Shown here piece by piece: positions 12,236-25,450 of a DNA stretch of 64,000 nt. Made by a program: the position numbers and the translations under genes. A model generated the notes under the pieces. The model saw only the letters and a list, made by a program, of their open reading frames with translations, was not told the DNA's origin and ran no database searches. Origin of the DNA: Rhabditoides inermis. Lineage: Eukaryota > Nematoda > Chromadorea > Rhabditida > Rhabditidae. Where the stretch lies: assembly GCA_963966185.1 (NCBI GenBank), contig CAWZYM010000394.1, positions 372,001 to 436,000 on the forward strand, in the 5' to 3' direction. Positions within the stretch are counted from its first letter, which is position 1; each line of letters opens with the position of its first letter.

Positions 12236-12857
12236 GTCCGTCTCCTCGTAGTGGCTTCTGCTACGGAAAGAAGGACGCGCGGGACGTGGAGCCTCGTCGG
12301 AGCGACGCCTTCTCCTCCGGTCTTCCCGATGTGGTCGACACTCGACGCTTCTCATCTGCCAACTATCAGGGTGGAATGTACAAGAAGAGGCACTCTCTCG
12401 CCCACTCGGATATCCGACGCGCATCCATGCCCGTTGTCGTCGGACTTGCCACCAACAGAAAGAGTCCCAGGTAGTTTGTTCCATACCAAACTCCAACTAT
12501 CCATCATTTCAGAACGGCGTCTCCCCGCGCTGGGAAGCTTCGTGGTATGAGTATGGACGCAGTCACTCTCAACTCACAGGTTTAAATCTTGTCAACAATG
12601 AATAACAAATTCCATTGCAAAAGACTAAAAAATTAGTCCATAGCGTGAGAGAAAATGATATGACAACATATATGTTTTCATTCCAACTACTAAATTTTCC
12701 CACTATATTTCAGACTTCAGTATCCCGTTTTCAGAAAACAATGTTGAAGCGAGAGCCCCTTCTGAACAGTCAGCTGTCGCTGTGTTCCTCCATCGGATCT
12801 CGAGAGCTGGCTCCCATACAAGCACTCGACGAAATAGAGGACACTCTCTGCGTATAG
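12236..12857 (+). CDS. Ser/Arg-rich C-terminal exons, probably tail of the many-pass membrane protein
   Basis: Three phase-consistent exons: 12236-12470, 12513-12579 and 12714-12857 (stop TAG). They encode a hydrophilic Arg/Ser-rich segment (for example RHSLAHSDIRRAS) ending in an acidic tail DEIEDTLCV. The first exon opens with a tgcag acceptor and needs one base from upstream. No start codon or upstream exon is seen nearby. The exon 6088-6169 of the membrane gene ends in exactly that phase, and joining gives an open total of 633 codons plus stop. That would make a 6066-nt intron holding two antisense genes. Alternatively this is a separate gene with an unseen first exon. Basic RxxS sites could be phosphorylated, as in many channel or transporter tails. 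Confidence 0.55.
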
Positions 12858-13102
12858 ACACACTTCCCAACTCCCATTCCTTTTGAAAGTTGATCTCAAT
12901 GACTGCATTCATGTATACCGTATACGAGTACTCATTGTTACAGAGTAGACCGAGTGTTGTGTGAATAAAACAAGTGTGCGATTTTGCCTCGTCCCATGAA
13001 CTATACGCGACCGTTTCAATTGCGTAATGCATATTTACAGCTCGTGACTGTGTAGGCTATCCCCCTGGGCGGGTCTTCCCCTCATACTATCACTCATTGA
13101 GA

Positions 13103-15989
13103 ATGGGCGAGCGACCGCAGTCTGTCTACAACACATTCGTCATCTACATAATAGAAGGCTCGCTGGTGCTGCTCTTCAACGTGCCCCTCTTGCTGGTGTA
13201 CATCTTCACTCGCCAGGTCGGTCGCCCTGTCTTTCCTTCGTTGGTCTCCCTCTCATCCCTTTTTCTCCAGCGCGCCTCCTCTCTCATTCGCCTCGTCGTT
13301 TCCGTCGACTGCATTGTCGGTCTCACATATGTGTGGTCGGCGATCGAACGACTATCAAGATTCTATCAGCGTGAGTATATCCAACATAACACGCGTTCCA
13401 AAACCATAGTACTTACTTAGAATTAGAGCAAAAAGGATCTAAGAGCCAAGTCTATTAGTCCATATAAGAATTTTCAAGACCGCGCTGCGAATTTCAAGGT
13501 GATTGTGATTTTGGCCAAATGCAAATTCGGGTAGTTAAGGAACCATGAGTTTTGGTCCGAACTAATTCTATTATTTCTTTTCTACATTGAGTCGTGTTAA
13601 CATTTTTGACCTCTTTCAACTTTTATATAAGAGATTAGTGAGCAACTGAACTGTAAAGTGTAAAGAGGTTTATAGTTCAACTGTAAAGGTAAAGCAACGA
13701 ACTGTAATGTAATAACTCAACTGAACAGAAGTGACCTAAAACAAAAATAGAGAAAATATTACATAAATCAGTTTTTGAAAGAACGATCTATCTGCAATAA
13801 TGTTTTATGTTTAGTTTCTGTTAAGTTTTCAAGGGGTCTACAAGCATAGGTAACGTAAGCATAGGTATGTGTATTACGTTTCCGAGCAATTGACATTTGG
13901 AGGTACGCTCGTTTGATTGTCACTCGGAAATTAATCTAAAATGGCAAACTATTTCCGCCTGACGAATAGTTATCGATATAGACAGCAAGCCACAGTCGGA
14001 TAGAAAAGTTTTGAGTGAGAAAGGTAAGCGTATGACGCCCGGAAGAGGGGTACATACAATGTGTACCCCTTTCTCCCCCCATCATAAGCGCTTTCGTCGA
14101 AAATCAGTGTTTGAACACGCGATAAGAGTCCATTTTTCTACAGTAATCCGCGAACATTTCTTGATTAAAATTATCTCCGAGCGAAATATCACGGTTACTA
14201 AATCGTCGCACCTGCAGCCATCACGTATGTGAGCCGTATGGAATGTGCTCAAGTGGGATTCATGGTGTTGTCGGCCTTCAATCTGCAAATGGATGGCTAT
14301 GTGATTCTCGTGATAGCTGTCGACAGGCGAGTCATCTCTCATCTCTCATCACTCATTTCATTTTTTTTGTATTCAGATGCGTAGCTGTTTTCCTCCCGTT
14401 CAAATATATCCAATGGGGAAAGAAGCTTTACATGACTCTTCTGGCCGGTTGGTGTTTGGCATTACCGAATTTCGACTAATCCCCATTTCAGTGCCATTCA
14501 TCACCACGTTTCTTACAATGTCTACTCACTACTATTATCTATATTTTGACACAGAACTCGTTGATTCGTATTGCATTCCGACAACTTCAAATCTCAAAGT
14601 GATAATTATTACATGATTATATTCATATTTGTTATGACTCATATGTTTATAGTTCTTCAATAATTTTCTCATTCTGTCCCGCATGTCTTGCGTTAGTTTG
14701 TCTGCTCTACTTTATGTTGCCGTGTTCTACGCCTTGTTTAAGGTATGCACTATAGTTCAAACGCCGCATTATTTATATGTGACACAAACACTTTTCAGAA
14801 TTCCAAGAAAGTGCATTCATCAGTCGATGCCTCGAGCAAATCTCTCATGCATGTCACGTTCACTCTAGGTCAGTGAACACTTACTTACTCGATTATTTGA
14901 ACGATTGCACAAGTTAGCTCAAGCAGATCCCCATTGAAGAGATTAGCCTTCTAGTCCGGATTCCTCCCAGTAACTGCCTTCATAATGCAGAAAGCTGAGT
15001 GTAGTCTTCTGGCTCTGTCGGTGAGACTCTGCTTCGTGCAGTTTCCTCTCTCGTCTTAGGTCGAGCCTGTCCAGATATGAGCAGTGCAGACTCATATAGA
15101 CAAGAGTGTTCCTCTTCTCGTACCTCTCCATAGAGACACAATACGACCAGATGGTGCAAGACCTGCCGCATAGTCGACTCTCTCTTCTGTCCTAACAGCA
15201 CTTTGTGTGACACGCCCCGCCGCATAGTTGGCGTCGTCCACGACCGCCACACACGCAGCCGTTCCATTCTGCGTCGGCCATTCCGTCTAGTTCTTGAGAC
15301 ACTATTCATTGACGTCTTCTTTTTGAAAAAGAAAGTGTCCGAGTGCAATCAATTCCAATGGCTGTCTTACGGTCTTCGTATGACTTTTGTCCGCGAGGTG
15401 CTCTCAGGCAACCGCCGCATGACAGCTCTTCGAAACTATGTAGAATAAACTGTCCCAGGAGTGAGAAAAAATAATTGTTTACTAATTATTGAAGTGTGTT
15501 TCTTACTTCGTCAGTTAGACAAGGAACTATACGTAAACCGTAATTGTGTGCTACCAGATCACCCAACATTGAACATTGTTGAAATTGGGGCAACAAACAA
15601 CAAACAACTGAATGAAAAGATACATTTTCTAGAACGTATGTGTTTATGTTTCAGGCCTCACTGTTGTGACAGCATTTATGTTTCTATTCATTCCGGATAC
15701 AATGATGTACTTGCGAGTGCCTTTCATTCTGCAGAACTCCACTCTCTACTATAGCCTCTTCATTACAAAGGTACAACTTACTATATACAAACACATACGA
15801 TGAAACGATGTAATTCAGATTCTCGTCAATTTCTTCATTTACACTGCACGAAACAGCCGAGTGAGAGAAGCATTTCTACTCCGTTTGCGACTGAGGGCTA
15901 AGAAACACGTTTCGTTCACCGCATCTCAAAAAGTTGCTGCCAAGGCAAAAACAAGGAAACCCTCTCCTGTACATCACTTCATGTCATAA
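13103..15989 (+). CDS. Seven-transmembrane receptor, nematode serpentine type (paralogue A)
   Basis: Nine exons join in phase to 315 residues: 13103-13216, 13271-13370, 14218-14326, 14377-14447, 14492-14598, 14653-14742, 14799-14868, 15655-15770 and 15819-15989. Membrane segment 1 is around GSLVLLFNVPLLLVYIF. After segment 3 comes IAVDRCVAVFLPFKY, the place of the DRY motif of rhodopsin-like receptors. The last segment has VNFFIYTARN before a basic tail. The chain is confirmed by exon-by-exon likeness to the genes at 16160 and 29446. This is a nematode chemoreceptor-type GPCR; I cannot name the exact family. The donor after 14326 is GC (GACAG|GCGAGT), where paralogue B has GT. The intron 14869-15654 is unusually long. 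A polyadenylation signal AATAAA (15989-15994) overlaps the stop codon. Confidence 0.85.
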
Positions 15990-16159
15990 ATAAATTGTAT
16001 ATAAAAATGACGAATTCGAAGAAAAAACTCTAGTGGTAATATCAGGATATTGATATTGTAACATTTTGTATCCAAGAGAAAACCTTAACATGAATAGTAC
16101 GGTTCACACGCCTAGTTTACAATAGAGAATATGGTGATATACTTGTTTGTGTAGTTTTG

Positions 16160-17417
16160 ATGTCTCCCCGTGCGGATACCATGTCCACTTCTCTGGTAGT
16201 GTACGTGGTTGGAGGAAGTGTGGTCCTCTTCCTCAATCTCTCTCTCCTCATCCTCGTCTCCTTCTCCCGACAGCGACAGTCCCCACTCATATCGTACCTC
16301 GTATTTCTCGAATGTCTAGTGGGCATAGCGTTTGTCTCTTCCGGCACTGATCGCCTCATCAGAATCAACGATCGTGAGTTAGTCATTTTAATCACAAAAA
16401 AATGCTTTTGTTACTCAGCAATCCACATGATTCGACGGTTTGATTGCATCAAAATTTTGTATCCAGTTCTCGCCAATTTCAACTTACAAATGGATGGTTT
16501 TGGTATATTAGCAGTTGCAATCGATAGGTATACATACAATTTGAAATATTCATTTTCAAGTTAATTCAGAGGTGTGGCAGTATTTTATCCATTCAAATAC
16601 GAAAGTTTGGGTCAGAAATTCACAGTACCATTATTAGCAGGTTAGTTTATGTGTTTATGTTCTTTTGATTGTGTTACACTCTATCATATCAGTACCTACC
16701 ATATTATCACTTTCCATCAACTTTGCTCACGTGTGCGCTTTATATTTTGATAATAAAGAAACTGATTCATTTTGCTTTTCATCGTATTTAAATATAAAGG
16801 TATACGTTTGTTATGTTTTTTTATAAGAAATACGTTTTGTTTGAGTTATTCAATGATTACTTGATGATGACAAGAATTATCTGCGTTTTCACGAGTAGTG
16901 TGTTATACATAATTGTGTATTCATATTTGATAAAGGTGTGTTGTTACACATATTTAATTTTGTTTGAAAGTTTTTTTTCGGAAATTTAATAAAAGCAAAG
17001 CTAATGACAAAACGCATACCAGAACTATTTTGCATACGACTGCGACTTTAGGTATTTCATAAGTATAAGTATGAATGTAAGTAAATATTTTTGTTTAGGT
17101 CTCACTGTCGTATCGTCATTTATTTTTCTTTTAATACCAGATATTTGTTACTTACTGGAGCTACCTTTTCTTATTCAGAATCCTACAATATACTATTCTT
17201 GTTTTCTCATGAAGGTAAGTGCACCATATTTTCCCATGTGCACACGTCTGTTTAGATTATCTTGAACTTCTTCATATACACTCTCCGTATTCAATCGATC
17301 CGTCGTCGTCTCCTCTCATTCATCCAGTGTCGCCGTTCACACAACATCAACACAACTTCCAATGTGGTCGTGGTTGCTCAAAAGCAAAAGAGTCACGGAA
17401 CCAGCGCACAATTCTGA
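16160..17417 (+). CDS. Seven-transmembrane receptor (paralogue B)
   Basis: Exons 16160-16373, 16419-16527, 16570-16640, 16693-16799, 16828-16935, about 16963-17051, 17099-17214 and 17256-17417 match paralogue A one by one. The first intron of A is absent here (FSRQRQSPLI is read straight through). Conserved pieces include FNLQMDGFGILAVAIDR, VFYPFKY and LNFFIYTLR. The start is the ATG at 16160; a second ATG lies seven codons later. The sixth exon is a problem. Its paralogous frame (SKANDKTHTRTILHTTATL) has no in-phase AG acceptor, but one extra T in a T8 run at about 16970 would repair the phase. This may be a homopolymer error or a recent lesion. It lies 170 bp after gene A, same strand, so it is a tandem duplicate. 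Confidence 0.72.
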
Positions 17418-17464
17418 CATATTATTAAACTCACACATTGTTCAAACAATAACATATCACATGT

Positions 17465-17518
17465 TTTCACTATCTATTTTCCCCACCATTCATACAATTT
17501 ATGTAGACGCTCATCAGA
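17465..17518. repeat. 54-bp sequence shared with 29238-29291
   Basis: This stretch (starting TTTCACTATCTATTTTCCCC) differs at one base from 29238-29291. One copy lies just after receptor B and the other about 150 bp before the start of receptor C. It contains no coding sequence. Confidence 0.9.
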
Positions 17519-17838
17519 CTAGCGCTCCGGCGCGCTGTCGCGCGCTTCCGCACTAGGTATACAAAAATAGAAAAAATAGAAAAATAGTTCGTCTTGCATG
17601 TTTGATAGTTGATTTCTCTCTAATGACTCTTGCGGAGATACATACACGCAAGGGTTGTAGTTGAACTGTTCAAGTTCTATGTATTTTGTATATGTAGCTT
17701 AATTTTTGTCTTTTCTAACTATCTCTCCTACTTCGTTTTCACTTATTTTATGTTTCACAAATGTTCACCGCCCCACCTCTTTCTCCTCTACACTGTTCTG
17801 TCTACTTTCCATCCTATCTCCCTCCTCCTCCCCCCGCC

Positions 17839-17889
<51 letters not shown>

Positions 17890-18059
17890 TTGACACAGTT
17901 CTACTCTCCCCTATCTCTCCTCTCTCTCTATTCTCCCTTTCCCACTGTCTCGCTATCTCTTTCACTCTTTCTCTCTCTCTCAGTATTATATTCGCCTGGG
18001 TTCGACATATAAATTTGCTTAGGTCAGTGTTTGTCCGGACGCATAACTCTTCACTCTTT

Positions 18060-19640
18060 CGGTCCTGGGCGTTCATCTCTTAGGCATAGACTAGCCCAGG
18101 CCCGAGAATGGTCACCGCTTGTTCTCACCTCATTTGCATACTCCAAATAAGGTCACATTCATTTCTCCGTTCCTAATATAGCTACAATCTTTGCACTTGG
18201 TACAAGTACAAAGTGCTTCAGTACAAACTGTTTGGTATACAACTTATTTGATTAAACCTCATTTGCATATTCCAAATAAGAGCATGTTTATAGTTTATAT
18301 CTCAGCTCCTATTATAGCTACAATCTTGATAGTTGGTACGAGTACAAAGTACTTGAGTACAAACTGTTTCGTATATAACTTATTTAATTAAACCTCATTT
18401 GCATGTCCCAAATAAGGTCATGTTTATATCTCAGTTCCTATTATAGCGCCGATCTCGATACTTGGTACAGGTAACAAGTAAACAAGTTTAAAACATTAGG
18501 TAAACAAGTCAAGTAAACAAGTAAACAAATAAGTAAACAACTTAAATATTCATTTAAAAGGTATCTAAAGTGTACTAGACCAAGTACTGAGTTCATATTT
18601 GTTGTTTACAAGTGACGTAAACAAGTTAACAATTATGTAAACAACTCTGAAATGAATTTCATAAGTCTCTAACATGCAGTACACATAACTCTTTACTCTT
18701 TGAGTCCTGAGAGTTCATCTCTTAGGAGTAGACTAGCATAGGCCCCCAGTCGGTCACCGATTTTTCTCAACTCATTTGCATACATGCAAATTAGGTTTGC
18801 AAAATACCCTCTCGGCGACTGGTCTGTAACTTTCGTCTCAGTGAGAGTTAACACCTGCATTTTGTCATTTAATTATCACTACCGTAATACCTTCGTTCAT
18901 GAATTAACTCAGATTTTTAACTAATTTCTGAAATTTAATCAATTTCCAAAATTTCACATCTCAAATACTCAGAAACACTTACAAATTCATAACTCGGTTG
19001 TTTTTCAAGGTAGAAGGTTCATTTTTCGTACAGGTAACAGGTAAACAAGTGGCATTTTTTAGATAAATTTATCGTTCTAAATAACCTTATTTGAATATCC
19101 CAAATAAGGTCATGTTCATATCTCGGCTCCTATTATAGCTATACAATCTTGATACTTGATAAAAGTACGAGGTACTCGAGTACAAACTGTTTTGTATATA
19201 ACTTATTTAATTAAACCTCATTTGCATGTCCCAAATAAGGTCATGTTTATATCTCAGTTCCTATTATAGCGCCAATCTCTATACTTGGTATTTGTACAAA
19301 GTACTTGAGTACAAACTGTTTGGTACGAAACTTATTTAATTAAACTTCATTTGCATATCCCAAATATGGTCCTGTTCATATCTCAGCTCCTATTATAGCT
19401 ACAGTATTGATAGTTGGAATAAGTACAAAGTACTTGAGTACAAACTGTTTCGTATAAAACTTATTTAATTAAACCTCATTTGCATATTCCAAATAAGGTC
19501 CTGTTTAAATCTCAGCTCCTATTATAGCTACAATCTTGATACTTGATAAAAGTACAAGGTACTCGAGTACAAAATGTTTCGTATATATCTAATTAGACCT
19601 CATTTGAATATCCCTAAAAAGGTCATGTTCATATCTCAGC
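18060..19640. repeat. ~130-bp A/T-rich satellite
   Basis: Diverged copies of a ~130-bp unit recur, marked by CCTCATTTGCATATTCCAAA, CAGCTCCTATTATAGCTAC and AGTACTTGAGTACAAACTG. Starts of the first marker are near 18128, 18257, 18392, 19217, 19346 and 19476. A middle section (18470-18660) is rich in GTAAACAAGT. A second, ~100-bp motif beginning CATAACTCTT occurs at about 18040 and 18685. No gene is seen here. Confidence 0.9.
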
Positions 19641-19659
19641 TCCTCTTATCTGCAGATTG

Positions 19660-19694
19660 TTACCTACAGGAGAAGAGAGGGAAGAAGAGTTAAT

Positions 19695-19733
<39 letters not shown>

Positions 19734-20007
19734 AGGGAGAGGAAGAGAAAGAGGGGGAGAGAGTGCAGCTGTTTCCTATTCTCTCATCACGAAGACAACA
19801 CAAGTCAGAGAGAAAGAGAGGATGGGGAGGAAAGAGGGAAGGAGGGAGAGAGAGAGGAAGTCTGTGTCTCAACTACACCAGTACCCACTACCACGACGGT
19901 TGCCATTTCTCCCTCCTCCTTCTCCTCACACGCGGTCTCTTCTCATCGCACAAGACAAAGACGACACAAGTCAGAGTGAGAGAAAGGGGGGGGGAGAGAG
20001 GGAAGGA

Positions 20008-20055
<48 letters not shown>

Positions 20056-20265
20056 GAGAGATAGAGGGAGAGAGATAGAGGGAGTCTGTGTCTCAACTAC
20101 ACCAGTACCCACTACCACGACGGTTGCCATTTGTCCCTCCTCCTTCTCCTCACACGCGGGTCTCTTCTCATCGCACAAGACAAAGACGACACAAAGTCAG
20201 AGTGAGAGAAAGGGGGGTGGGTGGAGAGGAGAAGGAGGAAGAGAGAGAGAGAGAGAGAGACGATG

Positions 20266-20297
<32 letters not shown>

Positions 20298-20635
20298 TCT
20301 GTGTCTCAACTACACCAGTACCCACTACCACGACGGTTGCCATTTCTCCCTCCTCCTTCTCCTCACACGCGGTCTCTTCTCATCGCACAAGACAAAGACG
20401 ACACAAGTCAGAGTGAGGAGAAAGGGGGGGGGGAGAGAGAGGGAAGGAGGAAGAGATGAGAGAGAGAGAAGAGAGAGAGAGAGGAGGGAGTCTGTGTCTC
20501 AACTACACCAGTACCCACCTACCCACGACGGTTGCAATTCTCTCCCTCCTCTCTTCCCTCACACGCGGTCTCTTCTCATCGCACAAGACAAAGACGACAC
20601 AAGTCAGAGAGAGGGGGGGGAGGAGGAGAGAGGGA

Positions 20636-20677
<42 letters not shown>

Positions 20678-21845
20678 AGGAGGTCTGTGTCTCAACTACA
20701 CCAGTACCCACTACCACGACGGTTGCCATTTCTCCCTCCTCTCCCACTACCACGACGGTTGCCATTTCTCCCTCCTCCTTCTCCTCACACGCGGTCTCTT
20801 CTCTCGCACAGACAAAAATGACACAAGTCAGAGAGAGAGAGGGGAGAAGAAGAGAGGAAGGAAGAAGAGAGAGGGGGAGGAGAGAGGGAAGGGAGAGAGA
20901 GAGAGAGTCTGTGTCTCAACTACACCAGTACCCACTACGGAGAGAGAGAGAGAGTCTGTGTCTCAACTACACCAGTACCCACTACCCACGACGGTTGCCA
21001 TTTCTCCCTCCTCCTTCTCCTCACACGCGGTCTCTTCTCATCGCACAAGACAAAAACGACACAAGTCAGAGAGAGAGAGGGGAGAAGAAGAGAGGAAGGA
21101 AGGAAGAGAGAGGGGGGAGGAGAGAGGAAGGAGAGAGAGAGAGTCTGTGTCTCAACTACACCAGTACCCACTACCACGACGGTTGCCATTTCTCCTCCTC
21201 CTTCTCCTCACACGCGGTCTCTTCTCTCCTCACACGCGGTCTCTTCTCATCGCACAAGACAAAAACGACACAAGTCAGAGAGAGAGAGGGGAGAAGAAGA
21301 GAGGAAGGAAGGAAGAGAGAGGGGGGAGGAGAGAGGGAAGGAGAGAGAGAGAGTCTGTGTCTCAACTACACCAGTACCCACTACCACGACGGTTGCCATT
21401 TCTCCCTCCTCCTTCTCCTCACACGCGGTCTCTTCTTATCGCACAAGACAAAAACGACACAAGTCAGAGAGAGAGAGGGAAGAAGGAGAGAGGAAGGAAG
21501 GAAGAGAGAGGGGGAAGGAGAGAGGGAAGGAGAGAGAGAGAGTCTGTGTCTCAACTACACCAGTACCCACTACCACGACGGTTGCCATTTCTCCCTCTCT
21601 CAAGGAAGAGAGAGGGGGGAGGAGAGAGGGAAGGAGAGAGAGAGAGTCTGTGTCTCAACTACACCAGTACCCACTACCACGACGGTTGCCATTTCTCCCT
21701 CCTCCTTCAGTACCCCACTACCACGACGGTTGCCATTTCTCCCTCCTCCTTCTCCTCACACGCGGTCTCTTTCTCATCGCACAAGACAAAGACGACACAA
21801 GTCAGAGTGAGAGAAAGGGTGGGGGGGGGGGGAGAGAGGGAAGGA

Positions 21846-21886
<41 letters not shown>

Positions 21887-22031
21887 TCTGTGTCTCAACT
21901 ACACCAGTACCCACTACCACGACGGTTGCAATTTCTCCCTCCTCCTTCTCCTCACACGCGGTCTCTTCTCATCGCACAAGACAAAGACGACACAAGTCAG
22001 AGAGATGGGGGGGAGAGGAGAGAGGGAAGGA

Positions 22032-22075
<44 letters not shown>

Positions 22076-22228
22076 AGTCTGTGTCTCAACTACACCAGTA
22101 CCCACTACCACGACGGTTGCCATTTCTCCCTCCTCTTTCTCCTCACACGCGGTCTCTTCTCATCGCACAAGACGAAGACGACACAAGTCAGAGTGAGAGA
22201 AAGGGGGGGGGGGGAGAGGGAAGGAGGA

Positions 22229-22267
<39 letters not shown>

Positions 22268-23302
22268 AGGGGGGGGAGTCTGTGTCTCAACTACACCAGT
22301 ACCCACTACCACGACGGTTGCCATTTCTCCCTCCTCCTTCTCCTCACACGCGGTCTCTTCTCATCGCACAAGACAAAAATGACACAAGTCAGAGAGAGAG
22401 AGGGGAGAAGAAGAGAGGGAAGGAAGGAAGAGAGAGGGGGGAGGAGAGAGGGAAGGAGAGGAGAGAGAGTCTGTGTCTCAACTACACAGTACCCACTACC
22501 ACGACGGTTGCCATTTCTCCCTCCTCCTTCTCCTCACACGCCGGTCTCTTCTCATCGCACAAGACAAAAACGACACAAGTCAGAGAGAGAGAGGGGAGAA
22601 GAAGAGAGGAAGGAAGGAAGAGAGAGGGGGGAGGAGAGAGGGAAGGAGAGAGAGAGAGTCTGTGTCTCAACTACACCAGTACCCACTACCACGACGGTTG
22701 CCATTTCTCCCTCCTCCTTCTCCTCACACGCGGGTCTCTTCTCATCGCACAAGACAAAAACGACACAAGTCAGAGAGAGAGAGGGGAGAAGAAGAGGAGG
22801 AAGGAAGGAAGAGAGAGGGGGGAGGAGAGAGGGAAGGAGAGAGAGAGAGTCTGTGTCTCAACTACACCAGTACCCACTACCACGACGGTTGCCATTTCTC
22901 CCTCCTCCTTCTCCTCACACGCGGTCTCTTCTTATCGCACAAGACAAAAACGACACAAGGTCAGAGAGAGAGAGGGAAGAAGGAGAGAGGAAGGAAGGAA
23001 GAGAGAGGGGGAAGGAGAGAGGAAGGAGAGAGAGAGAGTCTGTGTCTCAACTACACCAGTACCCACTACCACGACGGTTGCCATTTCTCCCTCTCTCAAG
23101 GAAGAGAGAGGGGGGGGGAGGAGAGAGGGAGGAGAGGCGGAGAGAGAGAGAGTCTGTGTCTCAACTACACCAGTACCCACTACCACGACGGTTGCCATTT
23201 CTCCCTCCTCCTTCTCCTCACACGCGGTCTCTTCTCATCGCACAAGACAAACGGACGACACAAGTCAGAGTGAGAGAAAGGGGGGGGGGGGAGAGGGAAG
23301 GA

Positions 23303-23341
<39 letters not shown>

Positions 23342-23491
23342 TCTGTTGTCTCAACTACACCAGTACCCACTACCACGACGGTTGCAATTTCTCCCCTCCT
23401 CCTTCTCCTCACACGCGGTCTCTTCTCATCGCACAAGACAAAGACGACACAAGTCAAGAGAGAGGGGGGGGAGGAGGGAGAGAGGGAAGGA

Positions 23492-23527
<36 letters not shown>

Positions 23528-25408
23528 GGGGGGGAGTCTGTGTCTCAACTACACAGTACCCACTACCACGACGGTTGCCATTTTCTCCCTCCTCTTTCTC
23601 CTCACACGCGGTCTCTTCTCATCGCACAAGACAAAGACGACACAAGTCAGAGTGAGAGAAAGGGGGGGGGGAGAGGGGAAGGAGGAAGAGAGAGAGAGAG
23701 AGAGAGAGGAGAGGGGGGGGGGGGAGTCTCTCCTTCTCCTCACACGCGGTCTCTTCTCATCGCACAAGACAAAAATGACACAAGTCAGAGAGAGAGAGGG
23801 GAGAAGAAGAGAGGAAGGAAGGAAGAGAGAGGGGGGAGGAGAGAGGGAAGGAGAGAGAGAGAGTCTGTGTCTCAACTACACCAGTACCCACTACACGACG
23901 GTTGCCATTTCTCCATCCTCCTTCTCCTCACACGCGGTCTCTTCTCATCGCACAAGACAAAAACGACACAAGTCAGAGAGAGAGAGGGGAGAAGAAGAGA
24001 GGAAGGAAGGAAGAGAGAGGGGGGAGGAGAGAGGGAAGGAGAGAGAGAGAGTCTGTGTCTCAACTACACAGTACCCACTACCACGACGGTTGGCCATTTC
24101 TCCCTCCTCCTTCTCCTCACACGCGGTCTCTTCTCATCGCACAAGACAAAAACGACACAAGTCAGAGAGAGAGAGAGGGGAGAAGAAGAGAGGAAGGAAG
24201 GAAGAGAGAGGGGGGAGGAGAGAGGGAAGGAGAGAGAGAGAGTCTGTGTCTCAACTACACCAGTACCCACTACCACGACGGTTGCCATTTCTCCCTCCTC
24301 CTTCTCCTCACACGCGGTCTCTTCTTATCGCACAAGACAAAAACGACACAAGTCAGAGAGAGAGAGGGAAGAAGGAGAGAGGAAGGAAGGAAGAGAGAGG
24401 GGGAAGGAGAGAGGGAAGGAGAGAGAGAGAGTCTGTGTCTCAACTACACCAGTACCCACTACCACGACGGTTGCCATTTCTCCCTCTCTCAAGAAGAGAG
24501 AGGGGGGAGGAGAGAGGGAAGGAGAGAGAGAGAGTCTGTGTCTCAACTACACCAGTACCCACTACCACGACGGTTGCCATTTCTCCCTCCTCCTTCTCCT
24601 CACACGCGGTCTCTTCTCATCGCACAAGACAAAAACGACACAAGTCAGAGAGAGAGAGGGGAGAAGAAGAGAGGAAGGAAGGAAGAGAGAGGGGGAGGAG
24701 AGAGGGAAGGAGAGAGAGAGAGTCTGTGTCTCAACTACACCAGTACCCACTACCACGACGGTTGCCATTTCTCCCTCCTCCTTCTCCTCACACGCGGTCT
24801 CTTCTTATCGCACAAGACAAAAACGACACAAGTCAGAGAGAGAGAGGGGAGAAGGAGAGAGGAAGGAAGGAAGAGAGAGGGGGAAGGAGAGAGGGAAGGA
24901 GAGAGAGAGAGTCTGTGTCTCAACTACACCAGTACCCACTACCACGACGGTTGCCATTTCTCCCTCCTCCTTCTCCTCACACGCGGTCTCTTCTCATCGC
25001 ACAAGACAAAACGACACAAGTCAGAGAGAGAGAGAGGGGAGAAGAAGAGAGAAAGAAGGAAGAGAGAGGGGGGAGGAGAGAGGGAAGGAGAGAGAGAGAG
25101 TCTGTGTCTCAACTACACCAGTACCCACTACCACGACGGTTGCCATTTCTCCCTCCTCCTTCTCCTCACACGCGGTCTCTTCTTATCGCACAAGACAAAA
25201 ACGACACAAGTCAGAGAGAGAGAGAGAGAGGGGAGAAGGAGAGAGGAAGGAAGGAAGAGAGAGGGGGAAGGAGAGAGGGAAGGAGAGAGAGAGAGAGAGA
25301 GTCTGTGTCTCAACTAAACCAGTACCCACTACCACGACGGTTGCCATTTCTCCCTCCTCCTTCTCCTCACACGCGGTCTCTTCTCATCGCACAAAACAAA
25401 GACGACAC

Positions 25409-25450
<42 letters not shown>

